From the NCBI RefSeq assembly GCF_008304605.1, contig NZ_PIJY01000010.1, positions 1 to 64,000 on the forward strand: a DNA stretch of 64,000 nt. The letters run 5' to 3'. The DNA comes from Oceanobacillus polygoni (lineage in GTDB: Bacteria > Bacillota > Bacilli > Bacillales > Amphibacillaceae). Made by a program: the position numbers and the translations under genes. This document shows, in pieces, positions 39,162 to 47,129 of this stretch (position 1 is its first letter; the number at the start of each line of letters is the position of its first letter). The notes under the pieces were generated by a model. It saw only the letters and a list, made by a program, of their open reading frames with translations, was not told where the DNA came from and did not search any database.

Positions 39162-40691
39162 CTACATCATTCCTCCGCCAAAAGCATTCATCAGCATGGC
39201 GGATTGATTATTCATCCTGGAAATCGCTTGCTCCATCGCACTAAATTGTCTCCAGTATCGGTCTTCAATACTTTTAAGCTTGTCTTCAAATGCACCAATT
39301 CGGTTATCCAAATCTTTCATTCGTTTACCTATTGTGTAATTTTCTAATGTATCCGTTCCTTTTCCAGCACTTTGGTTAATACGTTTCATCGTACTTTCAA
39401 CAGCATCCTCTAAACGATTAACAAGTCCACGGCTTGCACCCTCTTCGCTATTTGAAAACAACTTCTGAACACCAGCAGGATCTTCCTGTAGAGCTGCTCG
39501 TAAATCCTCTTCATCGACAATAAGTTTACCACCATCTAAATAATCTTTAGATGTACTAATACCGATTTGGGTTAATGTTGTAAATTGACCACCTGTTTCT
39601 ACAGAGGAATACCAGCCCTGCCTCATCGAGAAAAGACCGTTCGTAATCACACCTTCGCCTTTTAAAAGACCGCTTTTCGCTTTTTCTTCCCAAAGCTCGA
39701 TTTCCTTTTCAGACATTTCTTCTCGTTGTGCATCTGTAAGCGGAGGGAAGTCTCGATAACGCGTTTCCTGTTGTGAGCCGTTAAATAGTTCTACAACCTC
39801 GTTATACTTATCAACAAATGCCATAATATTGTCAAAAGCAGCATCAACATCATTGTTGATTGTTAAATTAGCATTTTTCCCATCCGTAGTATCGTTAAAT
39901 TGGAAGCTGATGCCATTTAGTGTGTAATTGTTATCTTTTGAAATGACCTCGTAAGCATCATTATAGGTGAATTTAGCATTGTCGCCACCCTGCTCATTTC
40001 CTTGATTCATCTTAAGTAAACCAGTAAAGAAAGAGTCAGAGCCATCTTCAATAGAAATTCCCTCCCCTTCAATAACTACCTTCCCAAAAACAATTTCGCT
40101 ACCACCAGCAATATCTTCATTTTCATTATAATTACCCGTTCTTGTCGTTTCTAAAATAACCTTTTTCGCATTATTGTCATACGTCATCCGTACATTATTA
40201 TCTGGGTCATCATTGATTCGCTTCATGACATCCTTTAATGAGTCAGTTTCACTAATATCATACGAATGAACCTGGGCTTCCCCATCTTTATCAAATGTTG
40301 TAAATACAATAGGTCCACTTTGGCTTCCTAATGGAGCATCTACATCGAAATCATTACCAAGCTCCTCACCAACATTAATCGCCGCAGAAGCCAACTCTTT
40401 AACATTAATCTTATACGTCCCATTCGATGCACCCGCTGTAGCTGTTGCTGTTACAGCCCCTTCCATCGTAGAAACTATACTTTTAGAGTTATAGGTTTTG
40501 CTCAGTTTCATATCGAGCATCATATTATCTAATTCTAGTAGCTTTTTATTTAAATCACGAAATGCATCACGTTGCCATTCGAGCTTCGTTTTATCCTGTC
40601 CCATTTTATCCAGAGGAATCCGCTCAGCATCCATTAATTGCTTAATGATTGTTTCCGTATCAATTCCACTGGCTAAACCACCTATTCTCAT
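39162..40691 (-). CDS. fliD: Flagellar filament capping protein FliD
   Basis: FliD forms the cap under which flagellin subunits fold into the filament. The N-terminal domain (MRIGGLASGIDTETIIKQLM) and C-terminal domain (from about 250, including ITNGLFSMRQGW and a terminal coiled coil near 450-500) are family-typical; 509 residues is a normal length. GGGAGAGG precedes the ATG. The first 32 bases overlap the end of flaG. Confidence 0.96.
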   Translation of the reverse strand: MRIGGLASGIDTETIIKQLMDAERIPLDKMGQDKTKLEWQRDAFRDLNKKLLELDNMMLDMKLSKTYNSKSIVSTMEGAVTATATAGASNGTYKINVKELASAAINVGEELGNDFDVDAPLGSQSGPIVFTTFDKDGEAQVHSYDISETDSLKDVMKRINDDPDNNVRMTYDNNAKKVILETTRTGNYNENEDIAGGSEIVFGKVVIEGEGISIEDGSDSFFTGLLKMNQGNEQGGDNAKFTYNDAYEVISKDNNYTLNGISFQFNDTTDGKNANLTINNDVDAAFDNIMAFVDKYNEVVELFNGSQQETRYRDFPPLTDAQREEMSEKEIELWEEKAKSGLLKGEGVITNGLFSMRQGWYSSVETGGQFTTLTQIGISTSKDYLDGGKLIVDEEDLRAALQEDPAGVQKLFSNSEEGASRGLVNRLEDAVESTMKRINQSAGKGTDTLENYTIGKRMKDLDNRIGAFEDKLKSIEDRYWRQFSAMEQAISRMNNQSAMLMNAFGGGMM

Positions 40692-41070
40692 GCTTAACCT
40701 CTCCCTTAAATCTTCCTATCAATAAAAATCCCATGAAGTCTGCCATTTCCGCATACATGTCTAGCATTTTTTTCGGCGGGATTTCTTTAATTACTTCATT
40801 TGACGTCGAGTCGACCACTGTAACATAATATTTGTCCAATTTATCATGCAGCTCGAATTTAAGATTTCTTCTAACTGGTTCCATAAATTCATTTAGTTTA
40901 TCAACGACCATTTCAACTTCATTTTTATTTACAACTGTTCCACTACGCTGTTGTTCCAGCTTTCGATTCATGTCTGCCCCTGTTCCCATACTCCCTGTAA
41001 CTGAAGTTAACGTGTTGTAATCGTTATTTAGCAGAGTTTGAGGTGCTGACATTACTTTATCTAACGTCAT
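40660..41070 (-). CDS. flaG: FlaG family flagellar protein (YvyC)
   Basis: A FlaG-domain protein that influences filament length. The domain occupies about residues 45-118 (VVDKLNEFMEPVRRNLKFEL, YVTVVDSTSNEVIKEIPPKK). Family members usually end shortly after the FMG motif. Here the frame continues about 20 codons beyond FMGFLL and overlaps fliD by 32 bases. One T fewer in the five-T run at 40724-40728 would end the protein at an adjacent TGA before fliD. AGGAG precedes the ATG. Confidence 0.88.
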   Translation of the reverse strand: MTLDKVMSAPQTLLNNDYNTLTSVTGSMGTGADMNRKLEQQRSGTVVNKNEVEMVVDKLNEFMEPVRRNLKFELHDKLDKYYVTVVDSTSNEVIKEIPPKKMLDMYAEMADFMGFLLIGRFKGEVKHENRWFSQWN

Positions 41071-41099
41071 TTCGATGCACTCCTAAACCTTTTTCTTTT

Positions 41100-41125
41100 A
41101 TATCGGTTATAGTGTTGATTTTCTA
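41100..41125 (-). promoter_or_regulatory. Candidate sigma-D promoter of flaG-fliDST
   Basis: Minus-strand TAGA (41125-41122), 14 bases, ACCGATAT (41107-41100): one mismatch in each half of the sigma-D consensus TAAA-N14-16-GCCGATAT. B. subtilis transcribes this operon from a sigma-D promoter. Confidence 0.5.
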
Positions 41126-41149
41126 AAGCTTCACATAAAAAAATCCCAA

Positions 41150-41374
41150 TTAATCTTTCGTATCTTTTAACATCTCTAATAGATCCATTGATACATTAGC
41201 AGCTTCATTATTCTGCTGTTTGATATCTATATAAATTTCTTTACGATAAATATCAACGGATTTCGGTGCAGCTATACCAAGTTTAATTTGATCGCCTTCA
41301 ATTCCCAGTATCTTAATCTCAATATCTTCACCAATTTGAATTGCTTCATTTTTTTTTCTTGTTAAAACTAACAT
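41150..41374 (-). CDS. csrA: Carbon storage regulator CsrA
   Basis: CsrA is a dimeric RNA-binding protein that represses translation at GGA motifs; in Bacillus its main target is the hag leader and it is titrated by FliW. The conserved [18 protein letters not shown] start and [18 protein letters not shown] strand are present; 74 residues is standard. GAGGGG precedes the ATG at 41374; the frame to 41434 lies inside fliW. It begins 4 bases after fliW. The expected target gene hag is not next to it here. Confidence 0.96.
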   Translation of the reverse strand: MLVLTRKKNEAIQIGEDIEIKILGIEGDQIKLGIAAPKSVDIYRKEIYIDIKQQNNEAANVSMDLLEMLKDTKD

Positions 41375-41378
41375 TTCT

Positions 41379-41822
41379 TTACCCCTCTCTCTCAACGGAC
41401 TGAGGTGTAATTGGTGCTTGCGAAGAGTATGCATCTGTATTTAAAATATATTGTTTTCCTTGCCTATGATTTGTATTGATTATAATCGGCGCTTTTAGGT
41501 TTAGTGTACTTGTTTGAAATGGCTGCTTCAGTGTTACGATAGACAAAACGGCAACTTCTTTTTCATCCTTAATTTGCAAGCTTTCGATTAAGTTATCATC
41601 TAATTGCAGCGAATAGTCTGGGTATATTTGATATGGGTTCGCAACAATAAATGCAATGGACGGTGTTCTAACAGCCTGTAGAATTTGAAAAATTGGTGTA
41701 TCCGGCAAGTCCATTAATACAAAAGCAGTCTCGTCAGGAAATCCTGGAATTCCAGTTGAAAAATGGATGATTTTACGTTCGTCAATCGCTACCTCACCCA
41801 AATATTTTGTTTGTATATTCAT
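41379..41822 (-). CDS. fliW: Flagellar assembly factor FliW
   Basis: FliW binds flagellin and, when released, binds CsrA and frees hag mRNA for translation. The 147-residue protein has the FliW core ([40 protein letters not shown]). GGAAGG lies before the ATG. It lies between yviE and csrA in the usual order. Confidence 0.95.
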   Translation of the reverse strand: MNIQTKYLGEVAIDERKIIHFSTGIPGFPDETAFVLMDLPDTPIFQILQAVRTPSIAFIVANPYQIYPDYSLQLDDNLIESLQIKDEKEVAVLSIVTLKQPFQTSTLNLKAPIIINTNHRQGKQYILNTDAYSSQAPITPQSVEREG

Positions 41823-41839
41823 TTTGTGAAACGTCCTTC

Positions 41840-42403
41840 CTATACATATAAATTGGTAAAACTGATTTCTAAGTACTGCCTTTGCTTCAAACTTGTAGTA
41901 ACATTGCCAGGTTCATAGCTAAATTCCGGACTTTGAGGGGTTGCATGTATAATTGGTTTCTTTGGTTGAACGTCAATATGTACCTCCGCTGGCTGATAAC
42001 TTGTTTTGACTGAAAAATGAGAAGGTATGAATTTAATTCCAAGTGACTTCATTGGATCTGCGCTATTTTGCATCGCTTGATGAATTATAGCATCTCCTCC
42101 ATTTTCAATCTTCATTAATTCATCACCTTGTCTAGCACGTCTGGCAATACCTTGCATCAGTGAATTTTTTCCTTCTCTTGCAAAAAGTTCATTTCGCTTT
42201 GTAATATGCATTAAATTCAAGTCTGCCCATGCTTCTGATTGGTCAATACGAAGTTTTCCAGGGGTAGTCCGTATTGTTAACTCTGCTTCTGGTTGTTGGA
42301 TGGTTAGTTCTGCTTGTGGCTGAGCCATTCTTATTTGCGCATCCGTTTTTTGAATTTCGATTTGTGCTCGTTGTGATTGCATCCGAATTTGTGGAATTTG
42401 CAT
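41840..42403 (-). CDS. yviE: YviE family protein (DUF6470)
   Basis: A 187-residue conserved protein of unknown function always found in this flagellar cluster. The N-terminal 60 residues are glutamine-rich with repeats of the form QPEAELTI and QIRMQSQ; the C-terminus is richer in proline and beta-prone. AAGGGAG precedes the ATG. The terminator after flgL separates it from the flgKL operon, so it should have its own promoter, which I could not identify. Confidence 0.85.
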   Translation of the reverse strand: MQIPQIRMQSQRAQIEIQKTDAQIRMAQPQAELTIQQPEAELTIRTTPGKLRIDQSEAWADLNLMHITKRNELFAREGKNSLMQGIARRARQGDELMKIENGGDAIIHQAMQNSADPMKSLGIKFIPSHFSVKTSYQPAEVHIDVQPKKPIIHATPQSPEFSYEPGNVTTSLKQRQYLEISFTNLYV

Positions 42404-42463
42404 CCAAAGCGCACTCCCTTCTAACAGGAACCGTATTTATAGAATTTAATCTCTAAACATAGC

Positions 42464-42499
42464 ATAAACCCTGAACCCTATGATGGGTCAGGGTTTATT
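42464..42499 (-). terminator. Terminator downstream of flgL
   Basis: Stem ATAAACCCTGACCC/GGGTTCAGGGTTTAT (one mismatch/bulge), 4 bases after the flgL stop; flanks are A/T rich. Confidence 0.8.
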
Positions 42500-42502
42500 T
42501 TA

Positions 42503-43393
42503 TTACCTTAGGAAATCAACTAAAGAAGGCTGTATAATTCGTGATCCTGCTGATAATGCTGCACGGTGCAGGCTTTCTTGGGTAATTAGCTCGGTAATTG
42601 CCTTTGCATAATCAATGTCTTCGTTTTGTGACATGGTTTTCGTTGCAATAACTTCCTGTTCACTTAAACGATTTTCTACCAGTTCCAAGCGGTTCATCCG
42701 TGCTCCAAGCTCCGCACGAGCATTGACGATATTATTGATACCAACGTCTAAATCAGCAATACTTGCATCAATAGCCTCATTATCTAAATCAGTATCACCT
42801 GCTCCTTCGAGCTTGTTAATAAAATTATCAATTGTATCAAAAATACTTGGCTCCCCACCGAACACATCATTTCCATCAACATTTGCCTGTAAAGTTGTTC
42901 CACTAGAAACCTCAATTAATACAGGCGAGCCATCAAAGTCAATATCGCCATCCTGATTGACCGGAGCTGTATTCGTTTTTGTACCATTAAAGATGTATTT
43001 ATCATTCACATTCGTGTTTGCAATTTCAATCATATGTTCTTTTAATTGCTTTACTTCTTCACTGATGTTTTTAAGCTCTTCCTTATCGTACGTTCCGTTA
43101 CTTGCTTGTACAGCAAGATCCCGTATACGTTGCATTGCAGAGGTAGCTTTATCAAGTGCTGCATCCGTATTATCCATCCAATTATGCACTTCATTTGTAT
43201 TACGAATATATTGTTCCACTCTTACAAGCTCAGTGCGGTAGCCCATTCCTTTCATTGCAATAACAGGGTCATCAGAAGGACGGTTAATCTTTTTACCGGT
43301 ACTTAGCTGGTGTAAATACGTATCCATTTTTCCGTAACTATTCGTTAAGTTACGAAGCATATTATTTGAAATCATTCCCTGCGTCACACGCAT
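42503..43393 (-). CDS. flgL: Flagellar hook-associated protein 3 FlgL
   Basis: FlgL joins FlgK to the filament. It has flagellin-like D0/D1 ends: MRVTQGMISNNMLRNL at the N-terminus and a C-terminal helix with ALSAGSRIIQPSLVDFL. The 296-residue length is normal. It starts 9 bases after flgK, with AAGGTAGG upstream, and belongs to flgM-flgN-flgK-flgL. Confidence 0.96.
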   Translation of the reverse strand: MRVTQGMISNNMLRNLTNSYGKMDTYLHQLSTGKKINRPSDDPVIAMKGMGYRTELVRVEQYIRNTNEVHNWMDNTDAALDKATSAMQRIRDLAVQASNGTYDKEELKNISEEVKQLKEHMIEIANTNVNDKYIFNGTKTNTAPVNQDGDIDFDGSPVLIEVSSGTTLQANVDGNDVFGGEPSIFDTIDNFINKLEGAGDTDLDNEAIDASIADLDVGINNIVNARAELGARMNRLELVENRLSEQEVIATKTMSQNEDIDYAKAITELITQESLHRAALSAGSRIIQPSLVDFLR

Positions 43394-43402
43394 TTAAATC
43401 GC

Positions 43403-44914
43403 CTACCTTCCTACTAAGCCCATACTATTTATAATTCGATCCAGCATTTCATCCATTGCTGTCATGCTTCTTGCAGCAGCACTGTATGCATGTTGAAATT
43501 TGATCATGTTCGACATTTCTTCATCTAATGAGACAGAACTTACAGCGAGGCGCTGGTTCTGTACTTGTCCTAACAGCGTGTTTGTATTCTCTGTCATTCG
43601 GTTGGCATGCTCAGCTGTTACCCCAAGGTCTCCAATCAGCGACTCATAGAACTTTTTAATGCTGGCACCGTCTAATGTAGAGTTACTCGCATTAAAAATA
43701 TCAGCTAGATTACGTGCATTATCACCGCTTCCAGAATCACCAGTTGTACTCGTTGCAATTTGACTACCATTTTCAAGCAATACGGAAATCGCTCCAGCTG
43801 CACCGATGTAGGCGTCCTCATCTGTCCCGAATTCCGTAAAGAATGCAGCTCCATTTTCATCACCGATTTTACCCGCTTGATGTTGTTCATTAAATGCAGT
43901 TGCAAAAGCATAGGCCATTTTATCCAAATTACGAAGCATTTCAGGATAATCCCCAACAACTGCACCAGATTCATCGACATAGCCAAAGGCATCTATTAAA
44001 CCTTTGAGCGAGCCTTCCGTAGCCATTATGTCAACTTCTGTACCATCAATTGTAAAACTGCTAACAGCAAGTAAACTTTCTTCTGTAGCATAGTTAGGCT
44101 CGTCAAAAAACTTAGCAACCCCAGAGACACCATCAATTAACGAAGAATCCGTAATTGCCGTTCCCGCTTCATTTACAAGTTTAATCGTCGCAACACCATC
44201 GCCTTGTTTATTCGGTGGAAGATGACTTTTATCGTACGAAACATCAATACTTACGATTTCAGATAGATTGTCAATTAACATATCTCTACGATCGTATAAA
44301 TCATTTGCACTATAGCCATGTGTTTCTAGATGTTTTATCTGCTTATTTAACTCATTAATTCCATCAATCAATGTGTTCGCATCTTTTACGGTTACATCAA
44401 TTTGCTTTTGCAAATCTGTACGTATATTTGTCAACGACTCAGACATATAGTTAAACGTATCTGCTAACGCATGCGCACGTTGAAGTACGACAGATCTTGC
44501 ACCTGAGTTTTCAGGGTTTACTGCAAGGTCTTGTAACGATTGCCAAAACTGATCCATTGTTTTAGATAGACCAGCATCGGATGGTTCATTTAGAAGGGCC
44601 TCCATGCGACTTAACGCTTCAGCTCTCGTTGACCAATATCCAGAAGTACTATTTTCACCACGGAATTGATTATCTAAAAACTGATTACGAATACGTTGGA
44701 CCGATCCTGCTTCTACACCAGTTCCCATTTGTCCTGGAATTTGTGGACGATTACGAGATGCAGCAGGATAAGCTGATAGCGTTTCAAAATTAACCCGTTG
44801 CCTTGAATAGCCTTCTGTATTCGCATTCGCTATATTATGACCAGTTGTATATAGTGCTGCTTGCTGTGTGGCTAGGGCTTGCCTTGCCATCTCCAAGCCG
44901 TGAAATGTACTCAT
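43403..44914 (-). CDS. flgK: Flagellar hook-associated protein 1 FlgK
   Basis: FlgK is the first junction protein on the hook. The flagellar rod signature ALYTTGHNIANANTEGYSRQ lies near residue 20-40 and the C-terminal FlgK/FlgE domain contains VSLDEEMSNMIKFQHAYSA. Start at 44914 (MSTFHGLEMARQ) follows AAAGGAG; the frame to 44977 is unsupported. 503 residues. A MITE-like remnant lies between flgN and flgK and interrupts the otherwise tight operon. Confidence 0.96.
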   Translation of the reverse strand: MSTFHGLEMARQALATQQAALYTTGHNIANANTEGYSRQRVNFETLSAYPAASRNRPQIPGQMGTGVEAGSVQRIRNQFLDNQFRGENSTSGYWSTRAEALSRMEALLNEPSDAGLSKTMDQFWQSLQDLAVNPENSGARSVVLQRAHALADTFNYMSESLTNIRTDLQKQIDVTVKDANTLIDGINELNKQIKHLETHGYSANDLYDRRDMLIDNLSEIVSIDVSYDKSHLPPNKQGDGVATIKLVNEAGTAITDSSLIDGVSGVAKFFDEPNYATEESLLAVSSFTIDGTEVDIMATEGSLKGLIDAFGYVDESGAVVGDYPEMLRNLDKMAYAFATAFNEQHQAGKIGDENGAAFFTEFGTDEDAYIGAAGAISVLLENGSQIATSTTGDSGSGDNARNLADIFNASNSTLDGASIKKFYESLIGDLGVTAEHANRMTENTNTLLGQVQNQRLAVSSVSLDEEMSNMIKFQHAYSAAARSMTAMDEMLDRIINSMGLVGR

Positions 44915-44967
44915 TTGGTAAACTCCTTTTAACCGTTTAAAAGTCGAGTAAAAAAGACAGTATAAGA

Positions 44968-45026
44968 GGTTGTTCAAAAATTTTAATGAACTTTCTTGGT
45001 CTTTTTTATCCTTCTTTCTTAAAACG
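44968..45026. repeat. MITE-like repeat, internally deleted copy
   Basis: GGTTGTTCAAAAA (44968-44980) and CTTTCTTGGTCTTTTTTATC further on match the two ends of the element at 32141-32378, with the middle about 180 bases missing. It lies inside the flgM-flgN-flgK-flgL transcription unit. Confidence 0.55.
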
Positions 45027-45034
45027 TATTCTAA

Positions 45035-45523
45035 TTAGGCCTTCGAATCAAAAACGGATCGATTCGATACCTCTGTTTCTTTTTTAACACCGTAATTCAT
45101 GCTTTTTAATGTTGGACTCATCAGGTCCAATGACAATTGTACAAACTGCATCGACTGACTGATTAATGCTTGGTTCAACTGTTCTTGCTGTTTTAGCTTT
45201 GTAATCAGTTCTGTAAGCTGAGTTGCTATACTTTCGAGTTTCACTTGCTCCGTTTCACTCAAAATGTGCTTTAGAATAGTTGTAATCGTAGCATCTTCAT
45301 TCGAAATACGATTCGCCTCACACCAGTCACTAACAGATTGCTGTCTCTTCTTCTCTGCTTGTTCTGATAGCCGTAATAGCTTCCGTTCTTTTACTAGAAG
45401 CGTCTGCAGATTTTCAATGGATCCTTCCTTTACGATACGCGTTTTTTCTTCAGAAGTAGCCAATAAATCCGTATGAATTTGTACAAGCTCTTTCAACGAC
45501 TGTCTTATTGTGTCTGCGGACAA
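45035..45523 (-). CDS. flgN: Flagellar export chaperone FlgN (YvyG)
   Basis: FlgN escorts FlgK and FlgL to the export gate. The 162-residue protein is an alpha-helical FlgN-domain protein with a long heptad-like region (about 40-130). The start is a TTG at 45523 after AAGGAGG, 8 bases away. It is between flgM and flgK, the conserved order. Sequence motifs are weak, so order contributes strongly. Confidence 0.9.
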   Translation of the reverse strand: MSADTIRQSLKELVQIHTDLLATSEEKTRIVKEGSIENLQTLLVKERKLLRLSEQAEKKRQQSVSDWCEANRISNEDATITTILKHILSETEQVKLESIATQLTELITKLKQQEQLNQALISQSMQFVQLSLDLMSPTLKSMNYGVKKETEVSNRSVFDSKA

Positions 45524-45547
45524 CCTGACGTCCTCCTTAAAAAAGTA

Positions 45548-45808
45548 TTATTTCGACCAGAATTGCAGCATCTTTTGCGCTACCTTTTCCGGATTCACTT
45601 TATATTCTCCAGCATCAACTGCCTGCTTAATCTCCTGAACATAAGCTGCACGTTTTTCGTTCGTCTTTCCACTTTCCTGCAGCTGTTTTGCCTCGCTCGA
45701 AATTTCGATACGATCCTTTTGCTTCGTCTCTTTTGTTAATTCGGATTGTTTTTGTATTTGTTGCTTATATGGATTAAAATTTGTTTGATTCGGACCATTA
45801 ATTTTCAT
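45548..45808 (-). CDS. flgM: Anti-sigma factor FlgM
   Basis: FlgM binds sigma-D until the hook is complete. The 86-residue protein has the disordered, polar N-terminus (MKINGPNQTNFNPYKQ) and C-terminal sigma-binding helices (KQAVDAGEYKVNPEKVAQKM) typical of Gram-positive FlgM. AAAGGGG lies before the ATG at 45808; the longer frame to 45853 would start inside the leader. A sigma-D promoter 60 bases upstream means FlgM is under control of the factor it inhibits. Confidence 0.94.
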   Translation of the reverse strand: MKINGPNQTNFNPYKQQIQKQSELTKETKQKDRIEISSEAKQLQESGKTNEKRAAYVQEIKQAVDAGEYKVNPEKVAQKMLQFWSK

Positions 45809-45869
45809 CCTGAGCTTCACCCCTTTTGGTTCAAAACTTGTATGAACGATCATTTTTTCTCTACATTTT

Positions 45870-45896
45870 TTATCGGCAACTAAGTTAAATTATTTA
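45870..45896 (-). promoter_or_regulatory. Sigma-D promoter of flgM-flgN-flgK-flgL
   Basis: Minus-strand TAAA (45896-45893), exactly 15 bases, GCCGATAA (45877-45870): a perfect match to the motility sigma-D consensus. Confidence 0.9.
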
Positions 45897-45980
45897 ATAC
45901 CTTTTTGATGCAGATTTATCTTGTTTGAGACTTTCCCTAAACGTATTCCTTTAAAAAATCACTTAATTGAGTTAACCTAT

Positions 45981-46406
45981 TCACTTTTTATGCTTGGCAA
46001 TTGCATAATACGTATCGATGTTAGGTGCGGCCAGTTTACGTGCCTCTTCCATTATTTGTTCTGTTTTTTCATATGCGTTTAAATCACTTTTCAATTCTTC
46101 GCTACATGAAATGCATAGCTTTCCCGAAGTAATTTCATTCCCACATCTTTCACATGGATAAGCAAGCTTTGGGAAATCAGAAGGAAGAAGGCGTTTCTCC
46201 TTAATAAACTTGATAATTAAAGATTCCTCTACTCCGGTAGCGTCGATGATTTCAAGTAATGTTGCTTCTCTATTTTTTCTTTCCCTTAAATAACGATAGA
46301 CTGTTTGAAATGCGTCCTCTTCTTTCTTGTAACAGTTTTGGCAAACATCACGTAATCCTTTTACAAAAACCGCGTTACATCGGACACAATTAGCTAACTC
46401 AGCCAT
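45981..46406 (-). CDS. yvyF: Flagellar operon protein YvyF
   Basis: A 141-residue protein of the TIGR03826/YvyF family: two zinc-ribbon-like cysteine pairs at the N-terminus (CVRCNAVF, CQNCYKKEEDAF), a central DUF-type winged-helix-like stretch (about 40-85) and a third pair of CxxC motifs (CERCGNEI, CISCSEEL). Such arrangement suggests nucleic-acid or protein binding; the function is unknown. GGAAAGAGGGA precedes the ATG. It follows comFC, as in B. subtilis. Confidence 0.9.
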   Translation of the reverse strand: MAELANCVRCNAVFVKGLRDVCQNCYKKEEDAFQTVYRYLRERKNREATLLEIIDATGVEESLIIKFIKEKRLLPSDFPKLAYPCERCGNEITSGKLCISCSEELKSDLNAYEKTEQIMEEARKLAAPNIDTYYAIAKHKK

Positions 46407-46446
46407 ATTTATTCCCTCTTTCCAATAATTATAGCACATCCAAAAG

Positions 46447-47127
46447 CTATCCTCGAATAAGTGTAAATGCATACACACTCGGGCAACCATGCTGCTTTAA
46501 TAATTGTGCTGCATGACGTAAAGTTGTACCTGTTGTATATATATCATCGACAAGAACGACTGGTTTGTTAATAGGTTGACGTATAAAAAATGGGTTTTCT
46601 GTAGTAATTCGTTCCATACGTGTTTTCTTTGACTGCTTTTCTCCATGAATGCGGGAAAGGATGTTGGCTTGCTCGATTGGTAAAAACTCTCCTAGTTGAA
46701 GCGCCTGATTAAATCCACGCTCTAATATCCGTTCTGTGCTTAGGGGAATTGGAATTGCTAGGGAGTCTTTACCTATAAAAGAAAATTTCTGCTTAAAAGC
46801 TTCCCTGACATACTCTCGAAATATTTCCCCTAACATGTAATCTCCACGATACTTCCAAGTTGCAACGATATCCTGCATTTTTTCATTGTAGGCAAAAATG
46901 GAATAGTTAAATTCAATGGTGTCCATTTCTTTATGTTCTTCCCACGAACGGCAGTCTGAACAAAGCTGTTCTTCTAGCTGGCGACTACATTTTCTACATC
47001 GATTCCCTTTTAGCAGCTCTAATTCAGCTGCACATGCTTCGCAGATAGGGCGAGGGACCGACAGCTGAAATAAATTAGCCCAGCCAATCTGAAGAATAAT
47101 CTCATTTTGACAAACTAAACAATTCAC
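46447..47127 (-). CDS. comFC: Competence protein ComFC
   Basis: ComFC is a phosphoribosyltransferase-fold protein needed with ComFA for DNA uptake. N-terminal zinc-finger cysteines (CLVCQNE, CEAC, CRKC, CSDC) precede the PRTase domain with the PRPP loop VVLVDDIYTTGTTL. I chose the GTG at 47127 (MNCLVCQN), 9 bases after GGGGAGG and alignable with B. subtilis MICLLC; a TTG two codons upstream overlaps the comFA stop. comFB is missing between comFA and comFC. Confidence 0.94.
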   Translation of the reverse strand: MNCLVCQNEIILQIGWANLFQLSVPRPICEACAAELELLKGNRCRKCSRQLEEQLCSDCRSWEEHKEMDTIEFNYSIFAYNEKMQDIVATWKYRGDYMLGEIFREYVREAFKQKFSFIGKDSLAIPIPLSTERILERGFNQALQLGEFLPIEQANILSRIHGEKQSKKTRMERITTENPFFIRQPINKPVVLVDDIYTTGTTLRHAAQLLKQHGCPSVYAFTLIRG

Positions 47128-47129
47128 CT

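Noticed and set aside
42615-43241. Two long plus-strand frames (113 and 94 codons)
   Set aside because: Shadows of flgL on the opposite strand, Ser/Cys-rich products, no ribosome site.
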